Source: Gemmataceae bacterium (GTDB lineage: Bacteria; Planctomycetota; Planctomycetia; Gemmatales; Gemmataceae). Taken from it: a stretch of DNA of 39,426 nt. Below are positions 7,490-16,036 of this stretch, piece by piece (positions within the stretch are counted from its first letter, which is position 1; the number at the start of each line of letters is the position of its first letter). Location: positions 1 through 39,426 of the forward strand of contig SHZY01000046.1 in assembly GCA_009692065.1 (NCBI GenBank). Direction: 5' to 3'. Below the pieces are notes generated by a model. It made no database searches. It was given only the letters and a program-made list of their open reading frames with translations, and had not been told where the DNA came from. Made by a program: the position numbers and the translations under genes.

Positions 7490-10400
7490 GTGCGGCTTAT
7501 CTTCGCCGTATCCCTGTCATTCTTGCTGGTCCCCTTCGGCGTGCACGCGCAAGCCCTCAAGGCCCCCCCCGGCTTCTCCGTCACCGAATTCGCCGATCAA
7601 AAGCTCGCCAACGATATCCACTGCATGACCATCGATCCCAAGGGCCGCGTCGTCGTCGCCGGCCGAGGGTACATTCGCATCCTCGTCGATGACGACGGCG
7701 ACGGCAAAGCCGACCTCGCCATCGAATTTGCCAACTCGCCGAAAGACGGCGCCATGGGCCTCCTGTGGGAAGGCGATACCCTCTACGCGATGGGCGACGG
7801 CGGTCTGCGCCGCATCCGCATCAAGAACGACAAGGCCGACGGACCGTCCGAGCTGCTCCGCGCCGTCAAGACCGGCGGCGAACACGCTGCCCACGCAATC
7901 CACCGCGGCCCCGACGGCTGGCTCTACGTCCTGTGTGGCAACAACACAGGCATCGACAAGACCTACGCCGACCTGCCCACTTCGCCCATCAAGGACCCCA
8001 TCGCCGGCTGCGTCCTCCGCTTCCAACCCGAGCCCGATCGTAGACCTCACGCTCCGCGTGAGGGAAAACATCACGCGGAGTGTGATGCCTACGTTGGAAA
8101 ATGCGAGATCGTCGCCCACGGCTTCCGCAATCCCTACGGCTTCGACTTCAATCTCGAAGGCGACCTCTTCACCTACGACTCCGATAACGAGCGCTGCGTC
8201 AGCCTGCCGTGGTATGAACCGACGCGATTTTATCACGTGATCGAAGGCCGGCATTACGGCTGGCTGAACCCGCAGCACGCGGTCGCCTGGCGTCGCCCGC
8301 CGTATTTCTGCGACGTCGTCGCCCCGATCGCCACGCTGGGCCGCGGCTCGCCGACCGGCGTCGCCTGCTATCGGCACAACCAGTTCCCGCCCGAATATCA
8401 CGGCGGCTTCTTCCTCGCCGACTGGACCTTCGGCAAGATCCACTTCGCCTCCCTCGAACGCAAGGGGGCCAGCTACACCGCCAAGCCTCGCGTCTTCCTC
8501 GAATCGCAAGGCGACAACGGCTTCGCCCCGACCGCGTGTGCCGTCGATCCGAAAACCGGCGACATCTACGTCAGCATCGGCGGCCGCGGCACTCGCGGCG
8601 CGGTGTATCGCGTGCGGCATACGGAGCGGTTCAAGGCGATGGCCGGGAAGCTGGCGCCGCTGAAGATGGCGACGCGATCGCTGGAATGGCGTGAGGGAAT
8701 GAAGAAGGAAATCGATGAAAAAATAAAATCCAAGCTTGTCACGGACCGGCTTTCGGGCCTGCAAATGTTTCGCCGCCATTTCGGTAAGCTGGGCGACGCA
8801 GTGCTTGACGATCCCGTCGCAGTACTTGGGCTCGCAAACGATGAAGACGTTCACGTCCGGCAGGCTACCGCTGACTACGTCGAAGCCCTCATTCCAAAGT
8901 TGACTAGAAAGCTAGACGATTCGACCGGACCCTATAGCCGTGCGGCTTGGCCAACATTCGGTGTCGCTCTCTATCGATTCGGAGAAAAGCGGCCGAAGAC
9001 CGATGAGGAACATCTATTCTGCATCCGCTTCTTACAACTTAGCCTGGGTGACATCGGTGCGAAGAACGCGCTCGGAACACTGTGGGAAGGGTATACTCCA
9101 CGCATGGCGAAATCCGCGAAAACAAACCTGGAAGACGCGAATGCCTTTGTCGTCGAGCTGAAAACCTATGCAGTAGAATTCCCAACCTTTCGACCGGAGG
9201 TAGATCGTGAAATCGCACGCACTGTGGCAATGATTGGATGGGGCGATTACGACTTGCGGTCGCGAATGCTGGCCCGTTGCAGTGCTGATTCCAACCGTCT
9301 CGAAGACGATATTCACTACCTTGCTTGCTACGCGCGGATGTCCGGCAAACGGGCTGACAAGGAAGCGAAGCTAGTCGCGGCCGCGCTGCTCGATCTCGAT
9401 CGCAAGATTGCCGTGCGCAAGCTGAATCGCGATTCCAACTGGCCGCTGCGGGTGCGCGAGTTGTACGTCGGGCTGGCCGAGAAGGATGCGACGCTGCATC
9501 AGGCGATGGTCGAGCATGCCGCGTTTGGGCGAGCCGAGCATGCGATGTTTGCGAATGTCGATGGCTTTCCCAAGGAGAAAGCCGCACGCATTTTTCTGGA
9601 GCGATGGCAGCGTGCGATGGATTTTCCGCTCAATGGCAACATCGTGCAGCTCTTTGATAAACTGCCGGCCGACGAGGTGCTGCCGACGGTTCGCAAGCGA
9701 TGGGACGACACCGGGCAGGAAACGGCGCTGTTGCCGCTGCTGGCGAAGAAGCCAGTCGAGAGCGACCGCAAGAAGTTCATCGACGGGCTCAACACGCCGC
9801 AGGCATCGGTCATCGTGGCGTGTGTGCAAGGATTGAATCATCTTGGCGTGAAGAGCGATTCCAACGAGATCTTCGCACTGGTTCGCGCTTTGCAGCGGAC
9901 ACCGGAAAAAGACATTGCATTTCGAACGATGCTGGCGAATGCCCTGCACGAGAGGACGGCGGAAAGCCTTGGCAGCGACAGCAAACGCTGGATCGCATGG
10001 CTCGAAAAGATGCATCCCGAGTTCGGCAAGCGACTCGCCAACCCTGACGGCGTCGATGTCGCCAAGTGGGACGCTCGGCTTGCCAAGCTCGATTGGACCG
10101 CCGGCAACACTGACGCCGGCAAGGCGGTCTACGCCAAGGCGAGCTGCGTGCAGTGCCATTCCGGTTCGCAGGCGCTCGGGCCGGACCTCGTCGGCGTCGC
10201 CAATCGCTTTTCGCGGGCCGATCTCTTCACGGCCATCTTGCAGCCGTCGAAAGATTTGCCGGCGCGCTATCAGACCACCGTGGTCGAAACACGCGACGGA
10301 AAATCGTATCAAGGCATCGTCATCTACGATGCAGTCGATAGCCTGATGTTGCAGACGGCCGCGGCGATCACCGTACGTCTGGACGGCGTGAGCGTCGTCA

Positions 10401-10504
10401 GTCGGCAGGTGTCGGCCCAATCTCTGATGCCGGCGGGGTTGCTCAATGCGTTGAATGATCGCGAGATTGTGGATTTATATGCGTATTTGCGCGCTCTCAA
10501 TTGA
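7490..10504 (+). CDS. PVC-type heme-binding CxxCH protein (propeller + HEAT-like + cytochrome c)
   Basis: I start this at GTG 7490, not at an upstream in-frame ATG, because a strong Shine-Dalgarno (GGGGAGGGGGA, 7473-7483) precedes it and a signal peptide follows at once (VRLIFAVSLSFLLVPFGVHA). The upstream extension would be translated from palindrome T1. The product has 1004 aa. Residues ~25-390 form a sorbosone/glucose-dehydrogenase-like beta-propeller (PPGFSVTEFA, VVAGRGYIRILVDDDGDGKA, HAIHRGPDGWLYVLCG, FRNPYGFDFN). Residues ~400-860 are helical and HEAT-like. The end is a cytochrome c domain with C886-VQC-H890 and the usual 'LxSIxxPS'-type block (ILQPSKDLPARYQTTVVETR). It should be periplasmic; the substrate is unknown. 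An in-frame palindrome lies at 8039-8093. Confidence 0.85.
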   Translation: MRLIFAVSLSFLLVPFGVHAQALKAPPGFSVTEFADQKLANDIHCMTIDPKGRVVVAGRGYIRILVDDDGDGKADLAIEFANSPKDGAMGLLWEGDTLYAMGDGGLRRIRIKNDKADGPSELLRAVKTGGEHAAHAIHRGPDGWLYVLCGNNTGIDKTYADLPTSPIKDPIAGCVLRFQPEPDRRPHAPREGKHHAECDAYVGKCEIVAHGFRNPYGFDFNLEGDLFTYDSDNERCVSLPWYEPTRFYHVIEGRHYGWLNPQHAVAWRRPPYFCDVVAPIATLGRGSPTGVACYRHNQFPPEYHGGFFLADWTFGKIHFASLERKGASYTAKPRVFLESQGDNGFAPTACAVDPKTGDIYVSIGGRGTRGAVYRVRHTERFKAMAGKLAPLKMATRSLEWREGMKKEIDEKIKSKLVTDRLSGLQMFRRHFGKLGDAVLDDPVAVLGLANDEDVHVRQATADYVEALIPKLTRKLDDSTGPYSRAAWPTFGVALYRFGEKRPKTDEEHLFCIRFLQLSLGDIGAKNALGTLWEGYTPRMAKSAKTNLEDANAFVVELKTYAVEFPTFRPEVDREIARTVAMIGWGDYDLRSRMLARCSADSNRLEDDIHYLACYARMSGKRADKEAKLVAAALLDLDRKIAVRKLNRDSNWPLRVRELYVGLAEKDATLHQAMVEHAAFGRAEHAMFANVDGFPKEKAARIFLERWQRAMDFPLNGNIVQLFDKLPADEVLPTVRKRWDDTGQETALLPLLAKKPVESDRKKFIDGLNTPQASVIVACVQGLNHLGVKSDSNEIFALVRALQRTPEKDIAFRTMLANALHERTAESLGSDSKRWIAWLEKMHPEFGKRLANPDGVDVAKWDARLAKLDWTAGNTDAGKAVYAKASCVQCHSGSQALGPDLVGVANRFSRADLFTAILQPSKDLPARYQTTVVETRDGKSYQGIVIYDAVDSLMLQTAAAITVRLDGVSVVSRQVSAQSLMPAGLLNALNDREIVDLYAYLRALN
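8039..8093. repeat. Palindromic repeat embedded in frame within the PVC-type heme gene
   Basis: The 55-bp block has outer arms CGTAG/CTACG, an 8-bp hairpin CCTCACGC-TCC-GCGTGAGG, and a second hairpin CATCAC...GTGATG, so both halves are also near-inverse copies of each other. It encodes about 19 residues (around DRRPHAPREGKHH), placed between VLRFQPEP and CEIVAHGFRNP. In family members as I remember them these two blocks are nearly contiguous, so the repeat looks like a later in-frame insertion in a loop of the propeller. Confidence 0.75.
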
Positions 10505-10514
10505 ATCTTATCCG

Positions 10515-10562
10515 GTCTTCGTTTAGCGCCCGCATGATACCACGCGGGCGCTAAACGAAGAC
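10515..10562. repeat. Palindrome T2 (CGTTTAGCGCCC family), perfect 19-bp arms
   Basis: Arms 10515-10533 and 10544-10562 are perfect inverted copies (GTCTTCGTTTAGCGCCCGC) around a 10-nt loop. It sits between two co-directional genes, 10 nt after the stop of the heme protein and 13 nt before the arsM ATG; the arsM ribosome-binding site (AGGAAG) overlaps its end. Confidence 0.95.
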
Positions 10563-10575
10563 AGGAAGACCAATC

Positions 10576-11544
10576 ATGTCCACCTACCTCCAAACCGTTG
10601 AAACCGTCTACGCCGAGGCCGCGACGAACCCGGACGCGACCCTATGCTGCACCGAGTCGCCCGTCTGGAACCTGCCCGACCTGCGCGTGCCGCCGATCAT
10701 GCTGCAAATGAACTACGGCTGCGGCTCCACCGTCAACCCGCGCGATCTTCGGCCCGATGATACGATTCTTTACGTCGGCGTCGGCGGCGGATTGGAGGCG
10801 CTGCAGTTCGCCTACTTCACGCGCCGGTCCGGCGGCGTCATCGCGGTTGACCCGGTCGCGGCAATGCGCGACAAGGCCCAGGCGAATTTCCTTGAGGCGG
10901 CCAAGATCAACCCGTGGTTTCGGCCCGAGTTCGTTCGCGTGCTCGACGGCAACGCCTTGAAAATGCCCGTCGAATCGAACAGCGTCAGCGTGGCGGCACA
11001 GAATTGCCTGTTCAACGTGTTCATGCAAGCCGACCTGGAACAGGCACTTGCCGAGGTGATTCGCGTCCTTCGTCCGGGCGGCTTCTTCGCGACGTCGGAC
11101 CCGATCACGCCGGTGGCATTGCCGGAGGAGTTTCGCGCCGACGAGATCGCGCGCGCCCGCTGTCTGTCGGGGTGCCAATCGTTTGACGATTATCTCGCTA
11201 CCTTGGTGAACGCCGGCTTCGGCCGCATTGATGTGCGAGCGCGGGTGCCGTATCGGTTGGTGACGCCGCAGGAGTATCCGAGTTTGAGCGAAGCGGTATT
11301 ACTCGAAAGCGTCGAGGTGGTGGCCTACAAGGTGCCGGACAGTTTCGATGGGCCGGCGATCTACACCGGGCGCATGGCGATCTACGGCGGGCCGGAAGTG
11401 ACGTTCGCGGACGACTCGGGCGTGGAGTTGCCACGCGGGATTCCGGTGGCGGTGTCGGATGCGGCGGCGGTCCGGTTGGCGAGGAATCCGGTGATCGTGG
11501 TGACGGGGGCGACGTATCAGGCGCGCGCTGGGGGATGCTGTTGA
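10576..11544 (+). CDS. arsM: ArsM-type arsenite methyltransferase (arsenosugar-pathway type)
   Basis: This 322-aa cytoplasmic protein has a class I SAM-binding core: motif I is ILYVGVGGGLEALQFAYF, followed by GGVIAVDPV and the later VAAQNCLFNVFMQADLEQAL. The N-terminal TVETVYAEAATNPDATLCCT, the block MLQMNYGCGSTVNPRDL and the C-terminal ending GGCC are hallmarks I recognise from the ArsM proteins annotated as 'arsenosugar biosynthesis arsenite methyltransferase'. Candidate arsenic-binding cysteines include Cys24-Cys25 of LCCT, the NCLF cysteine and the terminal CC. It would methylate As(III) using S-adenosylmethionine. The usual partner, the radical-SAM ArsS, is not in this window, nor is an ArsR-type regulator. 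The start is supported by AGGAAG 9 nt upstream. Confidence 0.85.
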   Translation: MSTYLQTVETVYAEAATNPDATLCCTESPVWNLPDLRVPPIMLQMNYGCGSTVNPRDLRPDDTILYVGVGGGLEALQFAYFTRRSGGVIAVDPVAAMRDKAQANFLEAAKINPWFRPEFVRVLDGNALKMPVESNSVSVAAQNCLFNVFMQADLEQALAEVIRVLRPGGFFATSDPITPVALPEEFRADEIARARCLSGCQSFDDYLATLVNAGFGRIDVRARVPYRLVTPQEYPSLSEAVLLESVEVVAYKVPDSFDGPAIYTGRMAIYGGPEVTFADDSGVELPRGIPVAVSDAAAVRLARNPVIVVTGATYQARAGGCC

Positions 11545-11546
11545 CC

Positions 11547-11594
11547 GTCCTCGTTTAGCGCCCGCGTGGCGACGCGCGGGCGCTAAACGAAGAC
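11547..11594. repeat. Palindrome T3 (CGTTTAGCGCCC family) between convergent genes
   Basis: Arms 11547-11566 and 11575-11594 are inverted copies with one mismatch and an 8-nt loop. It begins 2 nt after the arsM stop and ends 3 nt before the stop of the convergent isomerase gene (11598), so it fills the whole gap and is well placed to terminate both transcripts. Confidence 0.95.
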
Positions 11595-11597
11595 CCG

Positions 11598-12503
11598 TCA
11601 CCCACACATCTCGCGCAACACCCGCGCATAGCGCGGCACCGCCGTTTTCGCGTCCTCGGCGGCTTCGTATTCCAGCACAACGTAGCCACGATAATTGGCG
11701 GTGCGCAGCATCTGTATCTTGCGTTTCAAATCGGCCTCTTCCGGCTTGCGGCCTTCGCGCGAAATCTCTGTCTTGATCTGCACGACAACCGCGTAGGGCG
11801 CCAGCCGCTCCAGGTCGGCGTACGGGTTCTTGGTGCGGAAGTTGCCCGTATCGAGGTTGACGCCGAACCAATTACTTTTGACTGCGCGAACGAGCGCCAG
11901 CATTTGCTCGGAAGTACCGGTGATGCCGCCGTGATTTTCGAGAGCAAGATAGATTCCGAACTGACCGGCGTAGTCGCTGCATTCTTGCATGGCGTCGATG
12001 CACTGCCGGCGAACGCGTTCCTCGGTGTCGCCCTTGACGACGGTGCCGCCGAAGATGCGGATCGTCTTGCCGCCGAGCCGGCTCGTGTGCTCGACCCAGC
12101 GCTTGCAGTGATCGATCTGCTGTTTGAGCCGCGTGCCGTCGGTGAAGCAGAAGTCGGTGCGAATCGCGGTGCCACTGACATCAAGCCCGAGCCTGGTAGC
12201 GCGACCCTTGAGCCCGGCCAAATAACGAGTGCCGGTTTCAGGGAAATAGTACTCGGTCAATTCAACCGCTTCAAACGGCATCGACGCCGCCAGGTCGATG
12301 AAACCGTCCATCGTCATGGTTGGCGGCTTGCGGGTCAAGTTCAGCGCTTGCCGAAAGCTGTAGGCCGCCAGGCTCAGCTTGAGGAGCGAGCGCCCCTGCC
12401 GGCGAATGGGATCGATGGCGTGGCTCGGCGCAGCGGCCAGCCCAACCACGCCAGCGGCGGCCAGCGAGCAGCGGAGAAAATCACGACGTGGATTTGGACT
12501 CAT
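11598..12503 (-). CDS. Sugar phosphate isomerase/epimerase-like TIM-barrel protein, exported
   Basis: I start at ATG 12503, where the protein reads MSPNPRRDFLRCSLAAAGVV; this is a twin-arginine-type signal (RRDFLR plus hydrophobic Ala/Val stretch), as is common for planctomycete relatives. The frame stays open upstream to 12821 but would overlap the divergent PDZ gene. The 301-aa product has the xylose-isomerase-like TIM barrel (AP_endonuc_2 fold): LAAYSF, EAVELTEYYFP, IRIFGG, LALENHGGITGT, FGVNLDTGNF, VVQIKTEI and VVLEYE supply the strand ends with typical metal-binding Glu/Asp/His residues. It probably isomerises or epimerises a sugar; the substrate is unknown. Confidence 0.8.
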   Translation of the reverse strand: MSPNPRRDFLRCSLAAAGVVGLAAAPSHAIDPIRRQGRSLLKLSLAAYSFRQALNLTRKPPTMTMDGFIDLAASMPFEAVELTEYYFPETGTRYLAGLKGRATRLGLDVSGTAIRTDFCFTDGTRLKQQIDHCKRWVEHTSRLGGKTIRIFGGTVVKGDTEERVRRQCIDAMQECSDYAGQFGIYLALENHGGITGTSEQMLALVRAVKSNWFGVNLDTGNFRTKNPYADLERLAPYAVVVQIKTEISREGRKPEEADLKRKIQMLRTANYRGYVVLEYEAAEDAKTAVPRYARVLREMCG

Positions 12504-12645
12504 GGCGGATTTCCATTTTTTGTCAAACGCGGATTTCACTTTCCCTGCGGGATGATTTCTGCTTAGATAATAGGTGCTGGATCGCTCTAAATCAAACAAG
12601 GAATTCGTGTCGAGCGATTTTGTTTTTGGCCGACGAGGTGATCCC

Positions 12646-13599
12646 ATGATCCGCAAGACTTGTTTACTCGCCTTCACCGCAGCATCGCTTCTGTCTTTCG
12701 CCAATGTGGCGCAGGCACAAATCATTTTGCCCCAGACGCCCAGGGTGCAGATTCCGAAGATCGAGGGACTGCCCGCTGATCTGCAGGCCCAGCTCGAACA
12801 CCTGCTCGACCCGGCCTTCATTCAGAAGGCAGCCGGCGGAAAACTTGCGACCGGCGCTATGACTTGGGGCGGCGTGCAGCTCAAGAAAGTAACGCCCGAA
12901 TTGCAAGAGAAACTCGGGCTGCCGGAGAACGAGGGGCTCCTGGTCGCGGCCGTCGGCGTCAAGTCGGTCGGCGAAAAAGCGGGGTTGAAGGCGAATGATG
13001 TACTGTTCAAAATCAACAACAAGGCCGTGCCCAGCGAGGCCACTGCCTTCATCACTTTGGTCAGGAATCACAAGGCGGCCGACCCGCTGACTCTCACCGT
13101 GGTGCGCGACGGCAATGAGGAGACGATCAAGGGCGTCAAGATGCCGGTGCTGGTGAAAAATGTGCCGAAGGCCGGCGGTGGCGTAATTCGGCCCGGTGTT
13201 CCCGGCATCGTGTTTCCCCGTATTGACATCAACCCCAAAATTCCGAACAACCCGTTCCAGCCCGGCGTCATCGATAACCTGCACCTGGAAATGACCATCA
13301 ACGGCGCTAAAGTTATCCGTAAGCAAAAAGGCAACGAGTTCTCCAGCGAATACGCCAAGGACGAGCTGAAGATCACCATCAGCGGCAAGGTCGAAAACGG
13401 CCTGCAAAAGCCAAGCGAGATCATTGTCACCGAAGGCAAGGGAACGAAGAAGTACACCAGCCTGAAAGAAGTCCCCGCGCAGCATCGGCCCGTCTTGCAA
13501 CAACTGATGGCATCGCCGTTCAACATGCTGCTCGTGCCGACATTGCCGGACGTGCTGCGGGATTTCCCTGGGATTCTGCCGGCGTTTCCGGATCGATGA
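12646..13599 (+). CDS. Secreted single-PDZ-domain protein
   Basis: ATG 12646 follows GAGGTGAT (12635-12642), the strongest ribosome-binding site in this part, and opens a signal peptide (MIRKTCLLAFTAASLLSF, then AQA). The 317-aa product has a PDZ domain at about residues 65-155: GVQLKKVTPELQEKLGLPEN, GLLVAAVGVKSVGEKAGLKA and NDVLFKINNKAVPS, with no protease domain attached. Residues ~165-210 are Pro-rich, and ~215-290 look beta-rich (LHLEMTINGAKVIRKQKGN, ELKITISGKVENGL). It is likely a periplasmic binding or scaffold protein. A possible -10 (TAGATAATA, 12564-12572) lies upstream in the divergent region. It is convergent with the PDZ-M6 protease gene. Confidence 0.75.
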   Translation: MIRKTCLLAFTAASLLSFANVAQAQIILPQTPRVQIPKIEGLPADLQAQLEHLLDPAFIQKAAGGKLATGAMTWGGVQLKKVTPELQEKLGLPENEGLLVAAVGVKSVGEKAGLKANDVLFKINNKAVPSEATAFITLVRNHKAADPLTLTVVRDGNEETIKGVKMPVLVKNVPKAGGGVIRPGVPGIVFPRIDINPKIPNNPFQPGVIDNLHLEMTINGAKVIRKQKGNEFSSEYAKDELKITISGKVENGLQKPSEIIVTEGKGTKKYTSLKEVPAQHRPVLQQLMASPFNMLLVPTLPDVLRDFPGILPAFPDR

Positions 13600-13610
13600 A
13601 GATCATTGAA

Positions 13611-13733
13611 TCACGGGGGAAGAGTGAGAGATAGGAATTTCCTCTTGTCCGCTGGGTGACCGTTTTTCAAAGTGCCACGGTGGGCCTTGCCTCCTGAGTC
13701 TTTCCCCGTGTCCCCCGTGGTTCATTTCCCATT
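13611..13733. repeat. Degenerate inverted repeat with CCACGGGG/CCCCGTGG motifs
   Basis: The gap between two convergent genes begins with TCACGGGGGAAG (13611) and ends with TTTCCCCGTGTCCCCCGTGG (13701-13720). The same words recur, also in inverted arrangement, at 35987-36142. This looks like a dispersed non-coding repeat. It may help termination, but no clean stem can be drawn by eye. Confidence 0.4.
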
Positions 13734-13738
13734 CACGC

Positions 13739-15619
13739 TCAATAGTACTCATAGCCGATGTAGAATGTGATGCGCCCGTCGGGCAGGCGGCGGATGTTGG
13801 TGATGTGCACCGGTAAGCCGCCGCCGAGTTGCGCCCGGCTGGACGGCGTCGTGAACGGCGTGAAGGCATTATTCGCCGAGCTCGGGAAAGGCACCGAATC
13901 GAGGAACACGCGCGGGCCCGCGGGGCCTTCCACGCCGTGCGATTCCTCCAGGATCGGCCGATTGCCGACGACGCGCCAGATCAACAATCCCTCGGCCGGC
14001 AAGCTTTGGTCGAAGCCCTTCTTCTTGCGATTCTCCAAGAGGAAATACTCGCTGCCATCCGGTTTGGCGAGCACCTTGAAGCACTCTTTGTGCGAATCCT
14101 CAATCGGCGCCAGCACGAGCTTCTGCTTCACGGTCGGGTCGATGAGGGCCGGCGTGATCCAGCCAAGTTGTCCCTTGCTCCACGCGGAAAAATGCTGCGG
14201 TTTCCCTTTGCCTGCCTGATTCGACATGGCGCACCAGACGCCAGCGCCTTCCGAGCCGGGGTTCTCGGGCCGAGCGTAGAGGTCAGGCAGACCGAGCATG
14301 TGGCCGAACTCGTGGCAGATGACGCTGATATCGCACATCGTCTTGCCACCTTCCTGGACAATAAAGTAGCTCCAGCGTTTGCCCTGATGCATGAGGAAGG
14401 ATTTGTGAGGCCAGTAGATGCCGCCGCGATTGGTTGCCACGCGTTCGCCGGCGTAGAGAAAGAAAACGCCGTCGAAATCGTTGAGGACATCTTTGCCGTC
14501 GCGTTTGAAAAGTTGGTCGAGGGCCTCGCCCAGCAGCGCCGTTTTGCCTTGGCCGGTGTTGGCCTGGGCGTATTCGCTGCGAGTCTTGCTGACGGTGACG
14601 AAGTCGAAGCACTTGCCCGTGATTTTCAACTTCTGGAACGATTGCTCTTGATAGTAATCGTTCAAGCTGCCGAAGACGCGCTGGCCGGTCGCATTGGCGT
14701 TGATATAGGTTTTGCAGCTGAAGAGCGAATCCTCCCAGTCCTTGGAGGTGATCTTGGCGTTGTGCTTGACGTCGGGATATTCGATACAGACGATGGCGAG
14801 GCGATAGGTGTCCTTCTTCCAGGCGGCGTTGCGCGTATCCCAACCGCCGCCACCGAAGCCGCCCTTGCCCACCTTACCGGGGAATCCAGTCTCGGGCTCC
14901 GCGCCGAGTACCACCATAATTTTCCGGTCTTTTTCTACGTCGTTGCGCGGCTTGAGGAGCAGTGTGAGCGAATCGCCCGGCTTGTACTGGGCGAGAATAT
15001 CGGAGAGTGGGGCCGTCTGGTCGAGCGCCTTGCCGTCGACCATGAGGACGACATCGCCGGCCTTCAGACCGGCCTTATCGGCGGGAGAACCCGGAGTCAC
15101 CGACTTGAGAGTAATGCCGTGGCCTGCCTTCGCCTCCTCAACTTGCACACCCAGGAGAGCGCGTTTCTGGCCGATGTACATCACCCGGCTCGTCGCTCCG
15201 AGGGTGACCTTGACGTCCTGCGCCTTGCCGCGGCGTACGATGGTCACGCTGATCTGCGTGCCTGCGGCTTTGGTTTGCAAGAGGCTGAGGAAGACCTCGG
15301 GAGTCTTGACGGCCCGCGCATCGACCTGGGCCAGCACGTCGCCCGCCTTCAGTCCGGCCCGGGCCGCGGGAGAATTCTCCGCGACATCGCTGATCAGCAA
15401 ATCACCCTTGGCGCTCGATTCCACCAGCACGCCGAGATAACCCGGCGAACCGGCTTGCGTGTTCGCGGCCTTCTTGATGGTGGTCGTGATGGCAGTCTCG
15501 ACCGTGCGGAAACCAGGCAAGGCTGGGCTGGCCTTGGGGTCCGCGGTCTGCGCCTGCAACAGAATTGGCCCCAACAAGATCAGGCCGGCCGACACTACCC
15601 AACGCAATACGAAGTGCAT
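13739..15619 (-). CDS. Secreted M6-family metalloprotease with two PDZ domains
   Basis: The 626-aa protein starts at ATG 15619, preceded by AGGAGA, and has a signal peptide ending near LLQAQ. Two PDZ domains follow: ~58-140 (GYLGVLVESSAKGDLLISDV, AGLKAGDVLAQVD) and ~150-240 (LLGVQVEEAKAGHGITLKSV, AGLKAGDVVLMVDG). The rest is an M6 (immune inhibitor A-like) metalloprotease: the zinc site is H436-E437-F-G-H440 within CHEFGHMLGLPD, with D446 as plausible third ligand, followed by VWCAMSNQAGKG and HFSAWSKGQLGW, typical of M6 proteins. It should be exported and cleave proteins. The frame is open up to 15850, but the extra N-terminus would be translated from repeat V1 and has no start signal. Confidence 0.85.
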   Translation of the reverse strand: MHFVLRWVVSAGLILLGPILLQAQTADPKASPALPGFRTVETAITTTIKKAANTQAGSPGYLGVLVESSAKGDLLISDVAENSPAARAGLKAGDVLAQVDARAVKTPEVFLSLLQTKAAGTQISVTIVRRGKAQDVKVTLGATSRVMYIGQKRALLGVQVEEAKAGHGITLKSVTPGSPADKAGLKAGDVVLMVDGKALDQTAPLSDILAQYKPGDSLTLLLKPRNDVEKDRKIMVVLGAEPETGFPGKVGKGGFGGGGWDTRNAAWKKDTYRLAIVCIEYPDVKHNAKITSKDWEDSLFSCKTYINANATGQRVFGSLNDYYQEQSFQKLKITGKCFDFVTVSKTRSEYAQANTGQGKTALLGEALDQLFKRDGKDVLNDFDGVFFLYAGERVATNRGGIYWPHKSFLMHQGKRWSYFIVQEGGKTMCDISVICHEFGHMLGLPDLYARPENPGSEGAGVWCAMSNQAGKGKPQHFSAWSKGQLGWITPALIDPTVKQKLVLAPIEDSHKECFKVLAKPDGSEYFLLENRKKKGFDQSLPAEGLLIWRVVGNRPILEESHGVEGPAGPRVFLDSVPFPSSANNAFTPFTTPSSRAQLGGGLPVHITNIRRLPDGRITFYIGYEYY

Positions 15620-16036
15620 AGGTGAATCTCCTGCTCGCTGTCCAACCTTGTTAAGAAAGTATGCGAGCCAGGAGAATACCAAGGACCGCGCCGATTTCCA
15701 TCGAAATTGTGAGATTTCCTCATTTTTTTTTCGTTTTCCCCGATTCAACTCTGTGGACGCCCAGGGATGAGGGTACTCCCGAATCCCTGGGATTCGGAGT
15801 ACCTCATCCCAGGGCTTGCCGCGAAACCACAACAATGGTGGAAAGCCCAAAAAAAACTATGCGAAATCATCTGGACAACTCGGCCAACTCTTGGCATAAG
15901 GCCGCGGGGTATTTTCTCAGCATTCGATTGAAAGCTTGCTGGCTTGGCCGACTGGGTCGGTAGCCAGTTGTTCGGCGCTCGATCCGATCGCTTGCGCGAG
16001 CGTGCGCGCCGAACGCGGAACACGGAGGTTCGATTC
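15620..16036. other. Divergent intergenic region holding repeat V1; no gene seen
   Basis: The 417 bases between the M6 protease and the FN3 protein contain an A/T-rich run (15719-15738, including eight T), the ~100-bp repeat at 15746-15847 and a GC-rich stretch near 15990 with short palindromic words (GCTTGCGCGAGC). I see no RNA gene or credible ORF. Both flanking genes must have promoters here, but I cannot place them. Confidence 0.5.
15746..15847 (+). repeat. Dispersed ~100-bp repeat, copy V1
   Basis: It begins CAACTCTGTGGACGCCCA and ends ACAATGGTGGAAAGCC. Its centre is a large palindrome (GATGAGG-GTACTCCCGAATCC against GGATTCGGAGTACCTCATC, with CTG between). A second copy in the opposite orientation lies at 37806-37906, with roughly 80% identity by eye over the whole length. 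No coding function is evident; the size and palindromic core suggest a miniature mobile or REP-like element. Confidence 0.75.

Noticed and set aside
13829-15625. + strand ORF of 598 aa opposite the PDZ-M6 protease
   Set aside because: The minus strand carries HEFGH and two PDZ domains; the opposite frame is only an open GC-rich frame.
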